Below are positions 15,889-24,983 of a stretch of 64,000 nt of DNA, piece by piece. The notes under the pieces are model-generated. The model ran no database searches. It had not been told where the DNA came from and worked only from the letters and a program-made list of their open reading frames with translations. The stretch comes from Scandinavium ludwigii_A (lineage in GTDB: Bacteria; Pseudomonadota; Gammaproteobacteria; Enterobacterales; Enterobacteriaceae), in the NCBI GenBank assembly GCA_050516505.1, contig CP191518.1, positions 3,224,001 to 3,288,000 on the forward strand, written 5' to 3'. Position 1 is the first letter of the stretch. Every line of letters begins with the position of its first letter. The position numbers and the translations under genes are program-made.

Positions 15889-17109
15889 ATGACATCAGGC
15901 GGACACGCTCAAATTGGTAATGTTGACCTCGTTAAACAACTTAACAGCGCGGCCGTTTACCGCCTGATCGACCAGCATGGTCCTATCTCGCGCATTCAAA
16001 TTGCCGAACAGAGCCAGCTTGCTCCCGCCAGCGTGACCAAAATCACGCGTCAGTTAATAGAACGCGGCCTGATTAAAGAAGTCGATCAGCAGGCCTCCAC
16101 CGGGGGCCGCCGCGCTATTTCGATAATCACCGAGACCCGCAATTTTCACGCTATCGGCGTGCGCCTTGGGCGACATGACACCACCCTCACGCTCTATGAT
16201 CTGAGCAGTAAAGTCATCGCCGAAGAGCACTACCCGCTGCCGGAGCGCACCCAGGAAACCCTGGAACACGCGCTGCTCAACACCATTGCTACCTTTATTG
16301 AAAACAGCCAGCGAAAAATTCGCGAGCTGATCGCTATCTCAGTAATTCTGCCGGGTTTGGTCGATCCGGAAAGCGGCGTGATTCGCTACATGCCGCATAT
16401 TCAGGTCGAAAACTGGGGTCTGGTTGGCGCGCTGGAAAAACGCTTCAAAGTGACCTGCTTTGTTGGCCACGATATCCGCAGTTTAGCCCTCGCAGAGCAC
16501 TACTTTGGTGCGACGCGCGACTGCGATGACTCTATTCTGGTGCGTGTCCACCGCGGAACTGGCGCCGGGATCATCTCTAACGGCCGCATTTTTATCGGTC
16601 GTAACGGCAACGTCGGCGAGATTGGTCATATTCAGGTCGACCCGCTGGGCGAGCGCTGTCACTGCGGCAACTTTGGCTGTCTTGAAACCGTCGCCGCCAA
16701 CTCCGCCATCGAACAGCGGGTGCGTCTGCTGCTGGAAAAAGGCTACCAAAGCAAAGTCTCACTGGATGATTGCTCCATTAAAGCTATCTGCAAAGCCGCG
16801 AATAAAGGCGATGCGCTGGCCAGCGAAGTGATTGAACAGGTGGGCCGCCATCTGGGCAAAACCATCGCCATCGCCATTAACCTGTTTAACCCACAGAAAG
16901 TGGTGATCGCCGGTGAAATTACCGACGCAGAAAAAATCCTGCTGCCTGCGATTGAAGGCTGCATTAATACTCAGGCGCTGAAAGCGTTCCGTCACAACCT
17001 GCCAGTGGTGAAATCTGAACTGGATCACCGCTCCGCAATTGGCGCCTTTGCCCTCGTCAAACGCTCGATGCTAAACGGAATGCTGCTCCAGCGTTTGTTG
17101 GAAGGTTAA
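15889..17109 (+). CDS. nagC: Transcriptional repressor NagC (ROK family)
   Basis: Represses nagE, nagBACD and chiPQ and activates glmUS in E. coli; inactivated by GlcNAc-6-P. 406 residues, as in E. coli. The N-terminal helix-turn-helix is in residues about 15-80 (QLAPASVTKITRQL). The ROK body includes the zinc-cysteine motif CHCGNFGCLE and the sugar-site region GEIGHIQVDPLG. It belongs to the nagBACD operon, so the repressor is made with the pathway it controls. Operators for it are visible at four places in this window. Confidence 0.98.
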   Translation: MTSGGHAQIGNVDLVKQLNSAAVYRLIDQHGPISRIQIAEQSQLAPASVTKITRQLIERGLIKEVDQQASTGGRRAISIITETRNFHAIGVRLGRHDTTLTLYDLSSKVIAEEHYPLPERTQETLEHALLNTIATFIENSQRKIRELIAISVILPGLVDPESGVIRYMPHIQVENWGLVGALEKRFKVTCFVGHDIRSLALAEHYFGATRDCDDSILVRVHRGTGAGIISNGRIFIGRNGNVGEIGHIQVDPLGERCHCGNFGCLETVAANSAIEQRVRLLLEKGYQSKVSLDDCSIKAICKAANKGDALASEVIEQVGRHLGKTIAIAINLFNPQKVVIAGEITDAEKILLPAIEGCINTQALKAFRHNLPVVKSELDHRSAIGAFALVKRSMLNGMLLQRLLEG

Positions 17110-17196
17110 CCGCCCTCTCCCACCTCCCGCTGCAAAGGCAGACGGGGGGATAATGTGTATAATTACGCCTTTCCTAAATTAGACGTCGGACAGTCC

Positions 17197-17949
17197 ATGA
17201 CCCTTCAGAACATCATTTGCGATATTGACGGCGTGCTGATGCACGATAACGTCGCCGTTCCAGGCGCTGCGGAGTTTTTGACCCGCGTGCTGGAGAAAGG
17301 CATGCCGCTGGTATTGCTGACTAACTACCCTTCGCAAACTGGTCAGGACCTGGCCAACCGCTTCGCCACCGCCGGTGTCGACGTGCCGGACAGCGTGTTT
17401 TATACCTCAGCCATGGCAACGGCCGATTTCTTGCGTCGTCAGGAAGGTAAAAAAGCGTATGTGGTCGGCGAAGGTGCGTTGATCCACGAACTGTATAAAG
17501 CCGGGTTTACCATCACCGATGTGAATCCCGATTTTGTTATCGTGGGTGAGACGCGTTCCTTTAACTGGGAAATGATGCATAAAGCCGCCTTCTTCGTGGC
17601 AAACGGTGCACGGTTCATTGCGACCAACCCGGACACCCACGGCCGCGGATTCTATCCGGCCTGTGGCGCATTGTGTGCTGGGATCGAGAAGATCTCCGGG
17701 CGCAAACCGTTCTACGTCGGAAAGCCAAGTCCGTGGATCATCCGGGCTGCGCTCAACAAAATGCAGGCCCATTCAGAGCAGACGGTTATCGTCGGCGATA
17801 ACCTGCGCACTGACATTCTGGCGGGCTTCCAGGCCGGTTTGGAAACGATTCTGGTGCTCTCTGGCGTTTCGACCGTGGATGACATCGACAGCATGCCGTT
17901 CCGACCGTCGTGGATTTATCCGTCGGTGGCCGAAATCGACGTAATCTGA
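17197..17949 (+). CDS. nagD: HAD-family nucleotide phosphatase NagD
   Basis: Class IIA HAD phosphatase; E. coli NagD prefers UMP and GMP in vitro, and its link to amino-sugar use is through operon position only. 250 residues from ATG 17197, the family length; an in-frame extension to 17155 is possible but lacks similarity. Motifs: the nucleophile and acid in DIDGVLMHD, threonine/serine motif II in LLTNYPSQTG, lysine in VGKPSPW, and metal aspartates in IVGDNLRTDI. Last gene of nagBACD; 87 bp separates it from nagC and may hold a weak internal promoter. Confidence 0.96.
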   Translation: MTLQNIICDIDGVLMHDNVAVPGAAEFLTRVLEKGMPLVLLTNYPSQTGQDLANRFATAGVDVPDSVFYTSAMATADFLRRQEGKKAYVVGEGALIHELYKAGFTITDVNPDFVIVGETRSFNWEMMHKAAFFVANGARFIATNPDTHGRGFYPACGALCAGIEKISGRKPFYVGKPSPWIIRAALNKMQAHSEQTVIVGDNLRTDILAGFQAGLETILVLSGVSTVDDIDSMPFRPSWIYPSVAEIDVI

Positions 17950-17952
17950 ATG

Positions 17953-17978
17953 AAAACCACGTCTCAGGGCGTGGTTTC
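17953..17978 (+). terminator. Probable terminator of nagD
   Basis: AAACCACG (17954-17961) pairs with CGTGGTTT (17970-17977) around an eight-base loop. The following T-tract is broken (TTTCTGCTTTA), so efficiency is uncertain. Confidence 0.6.
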
Positions 17979-18205
17979 TGCTTTATATCACTGCAAATCA
18001 TACGCTCATCTAATAAAACACGTTATAAATTGCATAATCGTCAATCATGATGGCAATTCACTACGTGTTTTTCACTATTCTCTAATCCTCATTGCACTAT
18101 TTTCTGTAACCCCGGTAATTCTCTTGCGCACTCGCCCGCTTTACGGCATTTTTTAAGTCATGCAACGCCACAACAACACGCAACAGAATTAACGGAGAAG
18201 TCGCT

Positions 18206-19870
18206 ATGTGTTCTATTTTCGGTGTACTGGATATCAAAACTGACGCGGTCGAACTGCGTAAAAAAGCGCTCGAGCTTTCTCGCCTGATGCGCCATCGCGG
18301 CCCGGACTGGTCAGGCGTGTATGCCAGCGATAAAGCGATTCTGGCTCATGAGCGCCTGTCTATTGTCGACGTCAACGCCGGTGCCCAGCCGCTGTACAAC
18401 GAAAAGAAAACCCACGCGCTGGCCGTGAACGGTGAAATCTACAACCATCAGGCGCTGCGTGCAGAATACGGCGACCGTTATCAGTTCCAGACCGGCTCCG
18501 ACTGTGAAGTCATCCTGGCGCTGTATCAGGAAAAAGGCCCGGAATTCCTTGACGAGCTCGAAGGCATGTTCGCCTTTGTGCTGTACGACAGCGAAAAAGA
18601 CGCATACCTGATTGGCCGCGATCACATCGGGATCATCCCGCTGTATATGGGCCACGACGAACACGGCAACCTGTACATTGCCTCTGAAATGAAAGCGCTG
18701 GTGCCGGTTTGCCGCTCCATTAAAGAATTCCCGGCGGGCAGCTACCTGTGGAGTCAGGACGGTGAAATTCGTCCTTATTACCAGCGTGACTGGTTCGATT
18801 ACGACGCCGTCAAAGACAACGTCACTGACAAAGCCGAGCTGCGTCAGGCGCTGGAAGATTCCGTGAAAAGCCACCTGATGTCCGACGTGCCTTACGGTGT
18901 GTTGCTCTCAGGCGGTCTCGATTCTTCCGTCATTTCAGCTATCACCAAGAAATTTGCCGCCCGCCGCGTGGAAGATCAGGAGCGCTCTGAAGCCTGGTGG
19001 CCGCAGCTGCACTCCTTTGCAGTGGGCCTCGACGGTTCACCGGATCTGAAAGCCGCACAAGAAGTGGCGAACCATCTGGGCACCGTGCACCATGAAATTC
19101 ACTTCACCGTGCAGGAAGGTCTGGATGCCATCCGTGACGTGATTTATCACATCGAAACCTATGACGTCACCACCATCCGTGCGTCAACGCCGATGTACCT
19201 GATGTCGCGTAAGATCAAAGCGATGGGCATCAAAATGGTGCTGTCCGGTGAAGGTTCCGACGAAGTGTTTGGTGGCTACCTGTACTTCCACAAAGCGCCG
19301 AACGCGAAAGAACTCCATGAAGAAACCGTGCGTAAACTGCAGGCGCTGCACATGTTTGACTGTGCCCGTGCCAACAAAGCGATGTCCGCCTGGGGCGTTG
19401 AAGCGCGTGTACCGTTCCTCGACAAGAAGTTCCTCGACGTGGCGATGCGTATTAACCCGCAGGACAAAATGTGCGGTAACGGCAAAATGGAAAAACACGT
19501 GCTGCGCGAATGTTTTGAATCGTATCTGCCTGCAAGCGTCGCATGGCGCCAGAAAGAGCAGTTCTCCGATGGTGTTGGCTACAGCTGGATTGATAGCCTG
19601 AAAGAAGTGGCCGCGAAGCAGATTACTGACAAGCAACTGGAAACCGCGAGCTTCCGCTTCCCGTACAACACGCCGTCATCCAAAGAGGCGTATTTGTATC
19701 GTGAGATCTTCGAAGAGCTGTTCCCACTGCCAAGCGCGGCAGAATGCGTTCCGGGCGGTCCCTCCGTTGCCTGCTCTTCCGCAAAGGCTATCGAATGGGA
19801 CGAAGCGTTCAAAAACATGAACGATCCGTCAGGCCGTGCAGTAGGCGTGCATCAGTCAGCCTACAAATAA
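18206..19870 (+). CDS. asnB: Asparagine synthetase B (glutamine-hydrolysing)
   Basis: Makes asparagine from aspartate, ATP and glutamine. 554 residues, like E. coli. The N-terminal glutaminase uses C2 (MCSIFG) with RLSIVD and NGEIYNH around the glutamine site; the C-terminal synthetase domain has the pyrophosphate loop SGGLDSS at 235-241 and the GEGSDEVFGGYLYF region. ATG 18206 follows GGAGAAG. It is monocistronic: 256 bp separate it from nagD, and a strong GGGCCC-TTCG-GGGCCC terminator follows. I saw no clear regulator site in the AT-rich upstream region. Confidence 0.98.
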   Translation: MCSIFGVLDIKTDAVELRKKALELSRLMRHRGPDWSGVYASDKAILAHERLSIVDVNAGAQPLYNEKKTHALAVNGEIYNHQALRAEYGDRYQFQTGSDCEVILALYQEKGPEFLDELEGMFAFVLYDSEKDAYLIGRDHIGIIPLYMGHDEHGNLYIASEMKALVPVCRSIKEFPAGSYLWSQDGEIRPYYQRDWFDYDAVKDNVTDKAELRQALEDSVKSHLMSDVPYGVLLSGGLDSSVISAITKKFAARRVEDQERSEAWWPQLHSFAVGLDGSPDLKAAQEVANHLGTVHHEIHFTVQEGLDAIRDVIYHIETYDVTTIRASTPMYLMSRKIKAMGIKMVLSGEGSDEVFGGYLYFHKAPNAKELHEETVRKLQALHMFDCARANKAMSAWGVEARVPFLDKKFLDVAMRINPQDKMCGNGKMEKHVLRECFESYLPASVAWRQKEQFSDGVGYSWIDSLKEVAAKQITDKQLETASFRFPYNTPSSKEAYLYREIFEELFPLPSAAECVPGGPSVACSSAKAIEWDEAFKNMNDPSGRAVGVHQSAYK

Positions 19871-19887
19871 CGTCACTTTTTTAACGC

Positions 19888-19910
19888 TGGGCCCTTCGGG
19901 GCCCATTTTG
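19888..19910 (+). terminator. Terminator of asnB
   Basis: TGGGCCC (19888-19894), loop TTCG, GGGCCCA (19899-19905), then TTTTG. Confidence 0.85.
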
Positions 19911-20032
19911 CGTTATGGTCGATAATTCGACAGAGAAAAAGACGTAATAATCAATTATTGCCGATAAATTCGCCTCGCTGTTCGCAACCTAACCAAACAG
20001 TCACATTCCAACCATTTTCCTTGAAAAAGAAG

Positions 20033-20061
20033 TTGACGCTCATTGGCTCGTTACGCATAAT
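20033..20061 (+). promoter_or_regulatory. Promoter of the tRNA cluster with GC-rich discriminator
   Basis: TTGACG (20033-20038) and CATAAT (20056-20061) with a 17-bp spacer. They are followed by GCGCCCC, the GC-rich discriminator of stable-RNA promoters under stringent control. It lies 40 bp before the first tRNA. Confidence 0.8.
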
Positions 20062-20100
20062 GCGCCCCGCAACGCCGATAAGGTAACGCGAAAAAAAGAT

Positions 20101-20177
20101 GGCTACGTAGCTCAGTTGGTTAGAGCACATCACTCATAATGATGGGGTCACAGGTTCGAATCCCGTCGTAGCCACCA
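20101..20177 (+). tRNA. metT: tRNA-Met (CAT), elongator
   Basis: 77 nt with encoded CCA; anticodon CAT at 20135-20137. It looks identical to E. coli metT/metU and to the second copy at 20508. Acceptor stem GGCTACG pairs with CGTAGCC. First gene of the cluster. Confidence 0.97.
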
Positions 20178-20189
20178 TCTTTTTTTTTA

Positions 20190-20274
20190 GCGGGAGTGGC
20201 GAAATTGGTAGACGCACCAGATTTAGGTTCTGGCGCCGCAAGGTGTGCGAGTTCAAGTCTCGCCTCCCGCACCA
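20190..20274 (+). tRNA. leuW: tRNA-Leu (TAG)
   Basis: 85 nt with long variable arm and CCA; acceptor GCGGGAG pairs with CTCCCGC; anticodon stem CCAGA/TCTGG with anticodon TAG at 20224-20226. Matches E. coli leuW. Confidence 0.97.
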
Positions 20275-20296
20275 TTCCCAATAGGCGTTGCACGGA

Positions 20297-20371
20297 TGGG
20301 GTATCGCCAAGCGGTAAGGCACCGGTTTTTGATACCGGCATTCCCTGGTTCGAATCCAGGTACCCCAGCCA
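20297..20371 (+). tRNA. glnU: tRNA-Gln (TTG)
   Basis: 75 nt with CCA; acceptor TGGGGTA pairs with TACCCCA; anticodon TTG at 20329-20331, anticodon stem CCGGT/ACCGG. It differs from the second TTG copy mainly in that stem. Confidence 0.97.
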
Positions 20372-20408
20372 TTTTTTTCCCAGACAAAATGTTTTTATGT
20401 GAGTCAAT

Positions 20409-20483
20409 TGGGGTATCGCCAAGCGGTAAGGCACTGGTTTTTGATACCAGCATTCCCTGGTTCGAATCCAGGTACCCCAGCCA
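20409..20483 (+). tRNA. glnW: tRNA-Gln (TTG)
   Basis: 75 nt with CCA; anticodon TTG at 20441-20443; anticodon stem CTGGT/ACCAG, the same stem as in the CTG isoacceptors. Confidence 0.97.
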
Positions 20484-20507
20484 GTCTCACTGGCAAAACA
20501 AAATTCA

Positions 20508-20584
20508 GGCTACGTAGCTCAGTTGGTTAGAGCACATCACTCATAATGATGGGGTCACAGGTTCGAATCCCGTCGTAGCCACCA
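20508..20584 (+). tRNA. metU: tRNA-Met (CAT), elongator
   Basis: 77 nt with CCA, anticodon CAT at 20542-20544. Exact repeat of the gene at 20101-20177. Confidence 0.97.
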
Positions 20585-20590
20585 TATTCT

Positions 20591-20665
20591 TGGGGTGTCG
20601 CCAAGCGGTAAGGCACTGGTTTCTGATACCAGCATTCCGGGGTTCGAATCCCTGCACCCCAGCCA
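20591..20665 (+). tRNA. glnV: tRNA-Gln (CTG)
   Basis: 75 nt with CCA; acceptor TGGGGTG pairs with CACCCCA; anticodon CTG at 20623-20625; T-stem CGGGG/CCCTG. Only six bases separate it from metU. Confidence 0.97.
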
Positions 20666-20704
20666 TTTAGTAAACGATGTACGAAAACTGAAAAGAACAC
20701 CTGA

Positions 20705-20779
20705 TGGGGTGTCGCCAAGCGGTAAGGCACTGGTTTCTGATACCAGCATTCCGGGGTTCGAATCCCTGCACCCCAGCCA
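20705..20779 (+). tRNA. glnX: tRNA-Gln (CTG)
   Basis: 75 nt with CCA, anticodon CTG at 20737-20739; same sequence as the gene at 20591-20665. Confidence 0.97.
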
Positions 20780-20818
20780 CTTTTTAGCCCACATCGTCAC
20801 GCATCGAAAAAATTCTGT

Positions 20819-20893
20819 TGGGGTATCGCCAAGCGGTAAGGCACTGGTTTCTGATACCAGCATTCCGAGGTTCGAATCCTCGTACCCCAGCCA
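20819..20893 (+). tRNA. tRNA-Gln (CTG), additional hybrid copy
   Basis: 75 nt with CCA, anticodon CTG at 20851-20853. The acceptor stem is TGGGGTA/TACCCCA, as in the TTG isoacceptors, while the anticodon arm equals glnV/glnX. The T-stem CGAGG/CCTCG is fully paired and unlike both. This eighth gene has no counterpart in the seven-gene E. coli cluster as I remember it. Confidence 0.95.
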
Positions 20894-20901
20894 CATAAAA
20901 T

Positions 20902-20929
20902 AAAAAAGCTCGCTTCGGCGGGCTTTTTT
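20902..20929 (+). terminator. Terminator of the tRNA cluster
   Basis: AAAAAAGCTCGC (20902-20913), loop TTCG, GCGGGCTTTTTT (20918-20929) with one T/G pair. The A-run also allows function on the minus strand behind ubiF. Confidence 0.88.
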
Positions 20930-21024
20930 GTTTTTGTTGATCCGTTCTGAATAGCGTTGATACGTTCCTGACTTAAATACAGAGAACGTGATGCTTAAGC
21001 GCGGCCATCCGACCGCGCATGACG

Positions 21025-22200
21025 TTACAACCCTAGCGCATACTTCAGAGCCTGGCGTTTGAGTACGCCCGCGCGCTCGGCGGCCATTAAGCCGACGTTA
21101 CGCAGCATTCTCAGCGGCGCGAGATTATTACTGAAACTTGCATAGAAAAGATCCATGCCCGACTGCATCAGGTAATTATCCGCCATCCGCCGCGTCTGGT
21201 AACGTTTAAGCACCGGCAAACTTGCCCAATCTTCGCCCTGACTACGGGCATTCTCCAGCACGTCCAGCAGCGCATCGACATCTCGATAGCCAAGATTCAC
21301 GCCCTGCCCCGCCAGGGGATGAATGGTGTGCGCCGCATCGCCCACCAGCGCGAGTCCTGGCTGCACGTAGCGCAACGCGTGACGGCGTGTCAGTGGGAAT
21401 GCGCCTGCCGCTGCGGGCTTGATTTTCCCGAGACGGTCCGGGAAGGTACGCACAATTTCCTGTTCAAGCTGCGCCATCGACAGCGACTGAAGCTGGCGAA
21501 TGCGCGCCGGGGTGTCGTACCACACCAGCGATGCCCAGCGGTCGAACAGCGGGAGGAACGCGCGCGGCCCGGCGGGTGTGAACTGCTGCCAGGTGCTGTC
21601 CCCTGGTTCGTTCTCGCATTCCACGGTAATCAGCATGCAGGACTGCGGATACTGCCAGGCATGAACGCCGATTCCGGCCATTTGGCGGACCTGAGAATTC
21701 GCACCATCGGCCCCGATCACCAGTTTCGCCTTCAGATCGCTGCCGTCGGTAAAGCCCAGCAGATAGCCATCGCTGCCGTGCAGCATCGTTTCAAGTGATG
21801 CCGGCATGCACAGTCTGACGTTGTCATGAGCCTCCAGTGCTTGCCACAAGGCGAGCTGTAAAACGTTGTTCTCCACCATATAACCGAGTTCGGGCAGTTT
21901 CAGTTCCGCGGCGTTGAACACCACATGCGCATTTTCCCATTCCCAGGTTTCCAGCTGGCAATACCGATGGGTGCGCATGGCCTGAATCGCCTCCCACACG
22001 CCAAGCCCGCGCAGTAGGCCGACCGACGACGCGCTGATGGCGGAGATCCGCACATCCGGCTGACTCTCGGTATCAAACGCGGGCGGTGCCGCCTGTTCAA
22101 TCACGGTTACGCTGAATCCAAGCTGCGCCAGCCCCAGCGCCAGCGCGCCCCCGACCATCCCGCCGCCAACAACGGCGACATCAGTATCTTGATTGCTCAT
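21025..22200 (-). CDS. ubiF: 3-demethoxyubiquinol 3-hydroxylase UbiF
   Basis: FAD monooxygenase that hydroxylates the demethoxyubiquinone ring in ubiquinone biosynthesis. 391 residues, as in E. coli. The N-terminal dinucleotide-binding motif is VVGGGMVGG, the mid-protein DG motif is VIGADGANS, and the FAD ribityl motif is LALVGDAAHTIHPLAGQG. It lies alone on the minus strand between the tRNA cluster and divergent miaB (138 bp away). Confidence 0.97.
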   Translation of the reverse strand: MSNQDTDVAVVGGGMVGGALALGLAQLGFSVTVIEQAAPPAFDTESQPDVRISAISASSVGLLRGLGVWEAIQAMRTHRYCQLETWEWENAHVVFNAAELKLPELGYMVENNVLQLALWQALEAHDNVRLCMPASLETMLHGSDGYLLGFTDGSDLKAKLVIGADGANSQVRQMAGIGVHAWQYPQSCMLITVECENEPGDSTWQQFTPAGPRAFLPLFDRWASLVWYDTPARIRQLQSLSMAQLEQEIVRTFPDRLGKIKPAAAGAFPLTRRHALRYVQPGLALVGDAAHTIHPLAGQGVNLGYRDVDALLDVLENARSQGEDWASLPVLKRYQTRRMADNYLMQSGMDLFYASFSNNLAPLRMLRNVGLMAAERAGVLKRQALKYALGL

Positions 22201-22338
22201 GGCTCGTTTCCTTAAACCTCAATCCGTTAAGTTTACCGGAATTTTTTGTCCTTTGGGCGCCGGGTGGGTCATACTGGTCACACTGACCACAAAGCATTAC
22301 AATACGCGCCCTGCGTTTCCTCGAGCAAAGCTAAGTCG

Positions 22339-23772
22339 ATGACAAAAAAACTCCATATTAAAACCTGGGGCTGTCAGATGAACGAATACGATTCATCAAA
22401 GATGGCCGATCTGCTGGATGCCACTCACGGCTATCAACTGACTGACATCGCGGAAGAAGCCGATGTGCTGCTGCTGAACACCTGTTCGATTCGTGAGAAA
22501 GCGCAGGAAAAAGTGTTCCACCAGTTGGGACGCTGGAAACTTATCAAAGCCAAACGACCGGATGTGATCATCGGCGTTGGTGGCTGCGTCGCATCGCAGG
22601 AAGGCAAACTAATCCGCCAGCGCGCCCACTACGTCGATATTATTTTTGGCCCGCAGACGCTGCACCGTTTGCCCGAAATGATCAGCTCCATTCGCGGCAT
22701 GCGTGATCGCCGCAAACCGATCGTTGACGTGAGCTTCCCGGAAATCGAAAAATTCGACCGCCTGCCAGAACCACGCGCCGACGGCCCGACCGCATTCGTG
22801 TCGATCATGGAAGGCTGCAATAAATACTGCACCTACTGCGTGGTGCCTTACACCCGTGGGGAAGAAGTCAGTCGTCCGTGCGACGACATCCTGTTTGAAG
22901 TTGCCCAACTGGCATCCCAGGGTGTGCGAGAAATTCATCTGCTGGGCCAGAACGTCAACGCCTGGCGCGGTGAGAACTACGACGGCAGCACCGGTTCATT
23001 TTCCGAACTGCTGCGCCTTGTAGCGGCTATTGACGGCGTCGACCGCATTCGTTTCACCACCAGCCATCCGATTGAATTCACCGACGACATTATCGACGTG
23101 TACCGCGATACGCCGGAACTGGTGAGCTTCCTGCATCTGCCAATTCAGAGCGGCTCCGACCGTGTGCTGAACCTGATGGGCCGTACGCACACTGCGCTGG
23201 AATACAAAGCCATTATCCGCAAGCTGTATGCCGCACGCCCAGATATTCAAATCAGCTCTGACTTCATCGTTGGTTTCCCGGGTGAAACTAATGAAGACTT
23301 CGAGAAAACCATGAAACTGATTGCCGATGTGAATATGGACGTCAGCTACAGCTTTATTTTCTCCGCGCGTCCTGGCACGCCTGCGGCAGATATGATCGAT
23401 GATGTCTCAGATGAGGATAAAAAGCAGCGTCTGTATATCCTGCAGGAGCGTCTCAACCAGCAGGCCTTGGCCTGGAGCCGTCGTATGGTTGGCACCGTCC
23501 AGCGTATTCTGGTGGAAGGCACCTCCCGTAAGAGCATCATGGAATTAACCGGACGTACTGAGAACAACCGCGTGGTGAACTTCGAAGGCACTCCGGAGAT
23601 GGTCGGTAAATTCGTTGATGTGGAAATCGTCGACGTGTACACCAACTCCCTGCGCGGCAAGCTTATCCGCACCGAAGCGGAAATGGGCCTGCGCGTGGTG
23701 GAATCTCCTGAATCCGTGATTGCTCGTACCCGCAAAGAGAACGATCTCGGCGTCGGTACTTTCCAGCCGTGA
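22339..23772 (+). CDS. miaB: tRNA-2-methylthio-N6-dimethylallyladenosine synthase MiaB
   Basis: Radical-SAM methylthiotransferase modifying A37 of tRNAs that read UNN codons. 477 residues against 474 in E. coli; the three extra residues are in the IRGMRDRRKP loop. The N-terminal UPF0004 domain contributes three iron-sulfur cysteines (WGCQMNEYD, NTCSIREKA, GGCVASQEG), the radical-SAM cluster is GCNKYCTYC, and a TRAM domain closes the C terminus. The frame is open 31 codons upstream, but MTKKLHIKTWGC at 22339 is the family start. Flavodoxin from fldA is its likely electron donor. Confidence 0.97.
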   Translation: MTKKLHIKTWGCQMNEYDSSKMADLLDATHGYQLTDIAEEADVLLLNTCSIREKAQEKVFHQLGRWKLIKAKRPDVIIGVGGCVASQEGKLIRQRAHYVDIIFGPQTLHRLPEMISSIRGMRDRRKPIVDVSFPEIEKFDRLPEPRADGPTAFVSIMEGCNKYCTYCVVPYTRGEEVSRPCDDILFEVAQLASQGVREIHLLGQNVNAWRGENYDGSTGSFSELLRLVAAIDGVDRIRFTTSHPIEFTDDIIDVYRDTPELVSFLHLPIQSGSDRVLNLMGRTHTALEYKAIIRKLYAARPDIQISSDFIVGFPGETNEDFEKTMKLIADVNMDVSYSFIFSARPGTPAADMIDDVSDEDKKQRLYILQERLNQQALAWSRRMVGTVQRILVEGTSRKSIMELTGRTENNRVVNFEGTPEMVGKFVDVEIVDVYTNSLRGKLIRTEAEMGLRVVESPESVIARTRKENDLGVGTFQP

Positions 23773-23927
23773 TCCCATGGCCTGTCCCGTCGTCGGGCAG
23801 GCCCTTGCATTTCCCTGCCCTGCCCCCACATCAAATGCAGTGCTTGCGCCTTTAATCACTGGCGTGAATAATTTCCGTATACACGTTCAAAAACGCCCGA
23901 CGTGGCGCCAGGTAAAAGAGGAACAGC

Positions 23928-24983
23928 TTGAATACAGAAACCCGTGAAGTAACCCTCGAGCCGGCAGACAACGACCGCCTGCTGAGCCTCTGTGGCCCGT
24001 TTGATGACAACATCAAACATCTGGAGCGACGACTGGGTATCGAAATCAACCGCCGCGATAATCATTTCAAACTCACCGGACGCGCCATCTGCGTAAACGC
24101 AGCGGCAGATATCCTGCGCAGCCTGTATGTTGATACGGCCCCGATGCGCGGCCAGGCTCAGGATATCGAACCGGAACAGATCCATCTGGCTATCAAAGAA
24201 GCCCGCGTGCTGGAGCAAAGCGCCGACAGCGTGCCGGACTACGGCAAAGCCATCAATATCAAGACCAAGCGTGGCGTGATTAAACCGCGTACGCCGAATC
24301 AGGCGCAGTACATCGCCAATATTCTGGACCACGACATCACCTTCGGCGTGGGCCCTGCGGGGACAGGTAAAACCTATTTGGCCGTCGCGGCAGCCGTCGA
24401 TGCACTGGAGCGTCAGGAAATTCGACGCATTCTGCTGACGCGTCCTGCGGTAGAGGCGGGTGAAAAACTCGGCTTCCTGCCAGGGGATCTCAGCCAGAAA
24501 GTCGACCCGTATTTGCGTCCACTGTATGACGCGCTGTTCGAGATGCTCGGCTTTGAAAAAGTCGAGAAATTGATTGAGCGTAACGTGATTGAAGTTGCGC
24601 CGTTAGCCTACATGCGCGGGCGTACGCTCAACGATGCGTTCATCATCCTGGATGAAAGCCAGAACACCACCATCGAACAGATGAAGATGTTCCTGACCCG
24701 TATCGGCTTTAACTCGAAAGCGGTAATCACTGGCGACGTTACCCAGATTGACCTGCCGCGCAATATGAAATCGGGCCTGCGCCACGCCGTTGAAGTGCTG
24801 GCAGAGGTCGACGAAATCAGCTTCAACTTCTTCCACAGCGAAGACGTGGTGCGCCACCCGGTGGTCGCCCGTATCGTTAACGCCTATGAGGCGTGGGAAG
24901 AAGCCGATCAAAAACGTAAAGCCGAGCAGGCCGCCGAGCGAAAACGCGAAGCGCTGGCATCGCAGGAGCAAGAGCACAAATGA
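23928..24983 (+). CDS. ybeZ: PhoH-like ATPase YbeZ/PhoL
   Basis: PhoH-family ATPase linked to the YbeY endoribonuclease and ribosome/RNA quality control. 351 residues against 346 in E. coli. Walker A is GPAGTGKT, Walker B is FIILDESQNT, and the sensor region is ITGDVTQIDLP. The start is TTG at 23928 with AGAGGA upstream, giving MNTETREVTLEPAD, which fits the family. The stop overlaps the ybeY start by four bases. The C-terminal tail is rich in Lys, Glu and Ala and slightly extended. Confidence 0.96.
   Translation: MNTETREVTLEPADNDRLLSLCGPFDDNIKHLERRLGIEINRRDNHFKLTGRAICVNAAADILRSLYVDTAPMRGQAQDIEPEQIHLAIKEARVLEQSADSVPDYGKAINIKTKRGVIKPRTPNQAQYIANILDHDITFGVGPAGTGKTYLAVAAAVDALERQEIRRILLTRPAVEAGEKLGFLPGDLSQKVDPYLRPLYDALFEMLGFEKVEKLIERNVIEVAPLAYMRGRTLNDAFIILDESQNTTIEQMKMFLTRIGFNSKAVITGDVTQIDLPRNMKSGLRHAVEVLAEVDEISFNFFHSEDVVRHPVVARIVNAYEAWEEADQKRKAEQAAERKREALASQEQEHK

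Noticed and set aside
17110..17150. CCCTCTCCC stretch after nagC as a third copy of the palindromic repeat
   Set aside because: Only nine bases match and the second arm is missing, so pairing is not convincing.
20101..20893. Integration site of a genomic island at the tRNA cluster
   Set aside because: No integrase, no displaced tRNA 3' fragment and normal neighbours (asnB, ubiF) on both sides.
20120..20903. Regular near-identical repeats suggesting a CRISPR-like array, and several ORFs across them
   Set aside because: The repeats are tRNA-Gln and tRNA-Met genes with cloverleaf folding and encoded CCA; the frames across them are artefacts.
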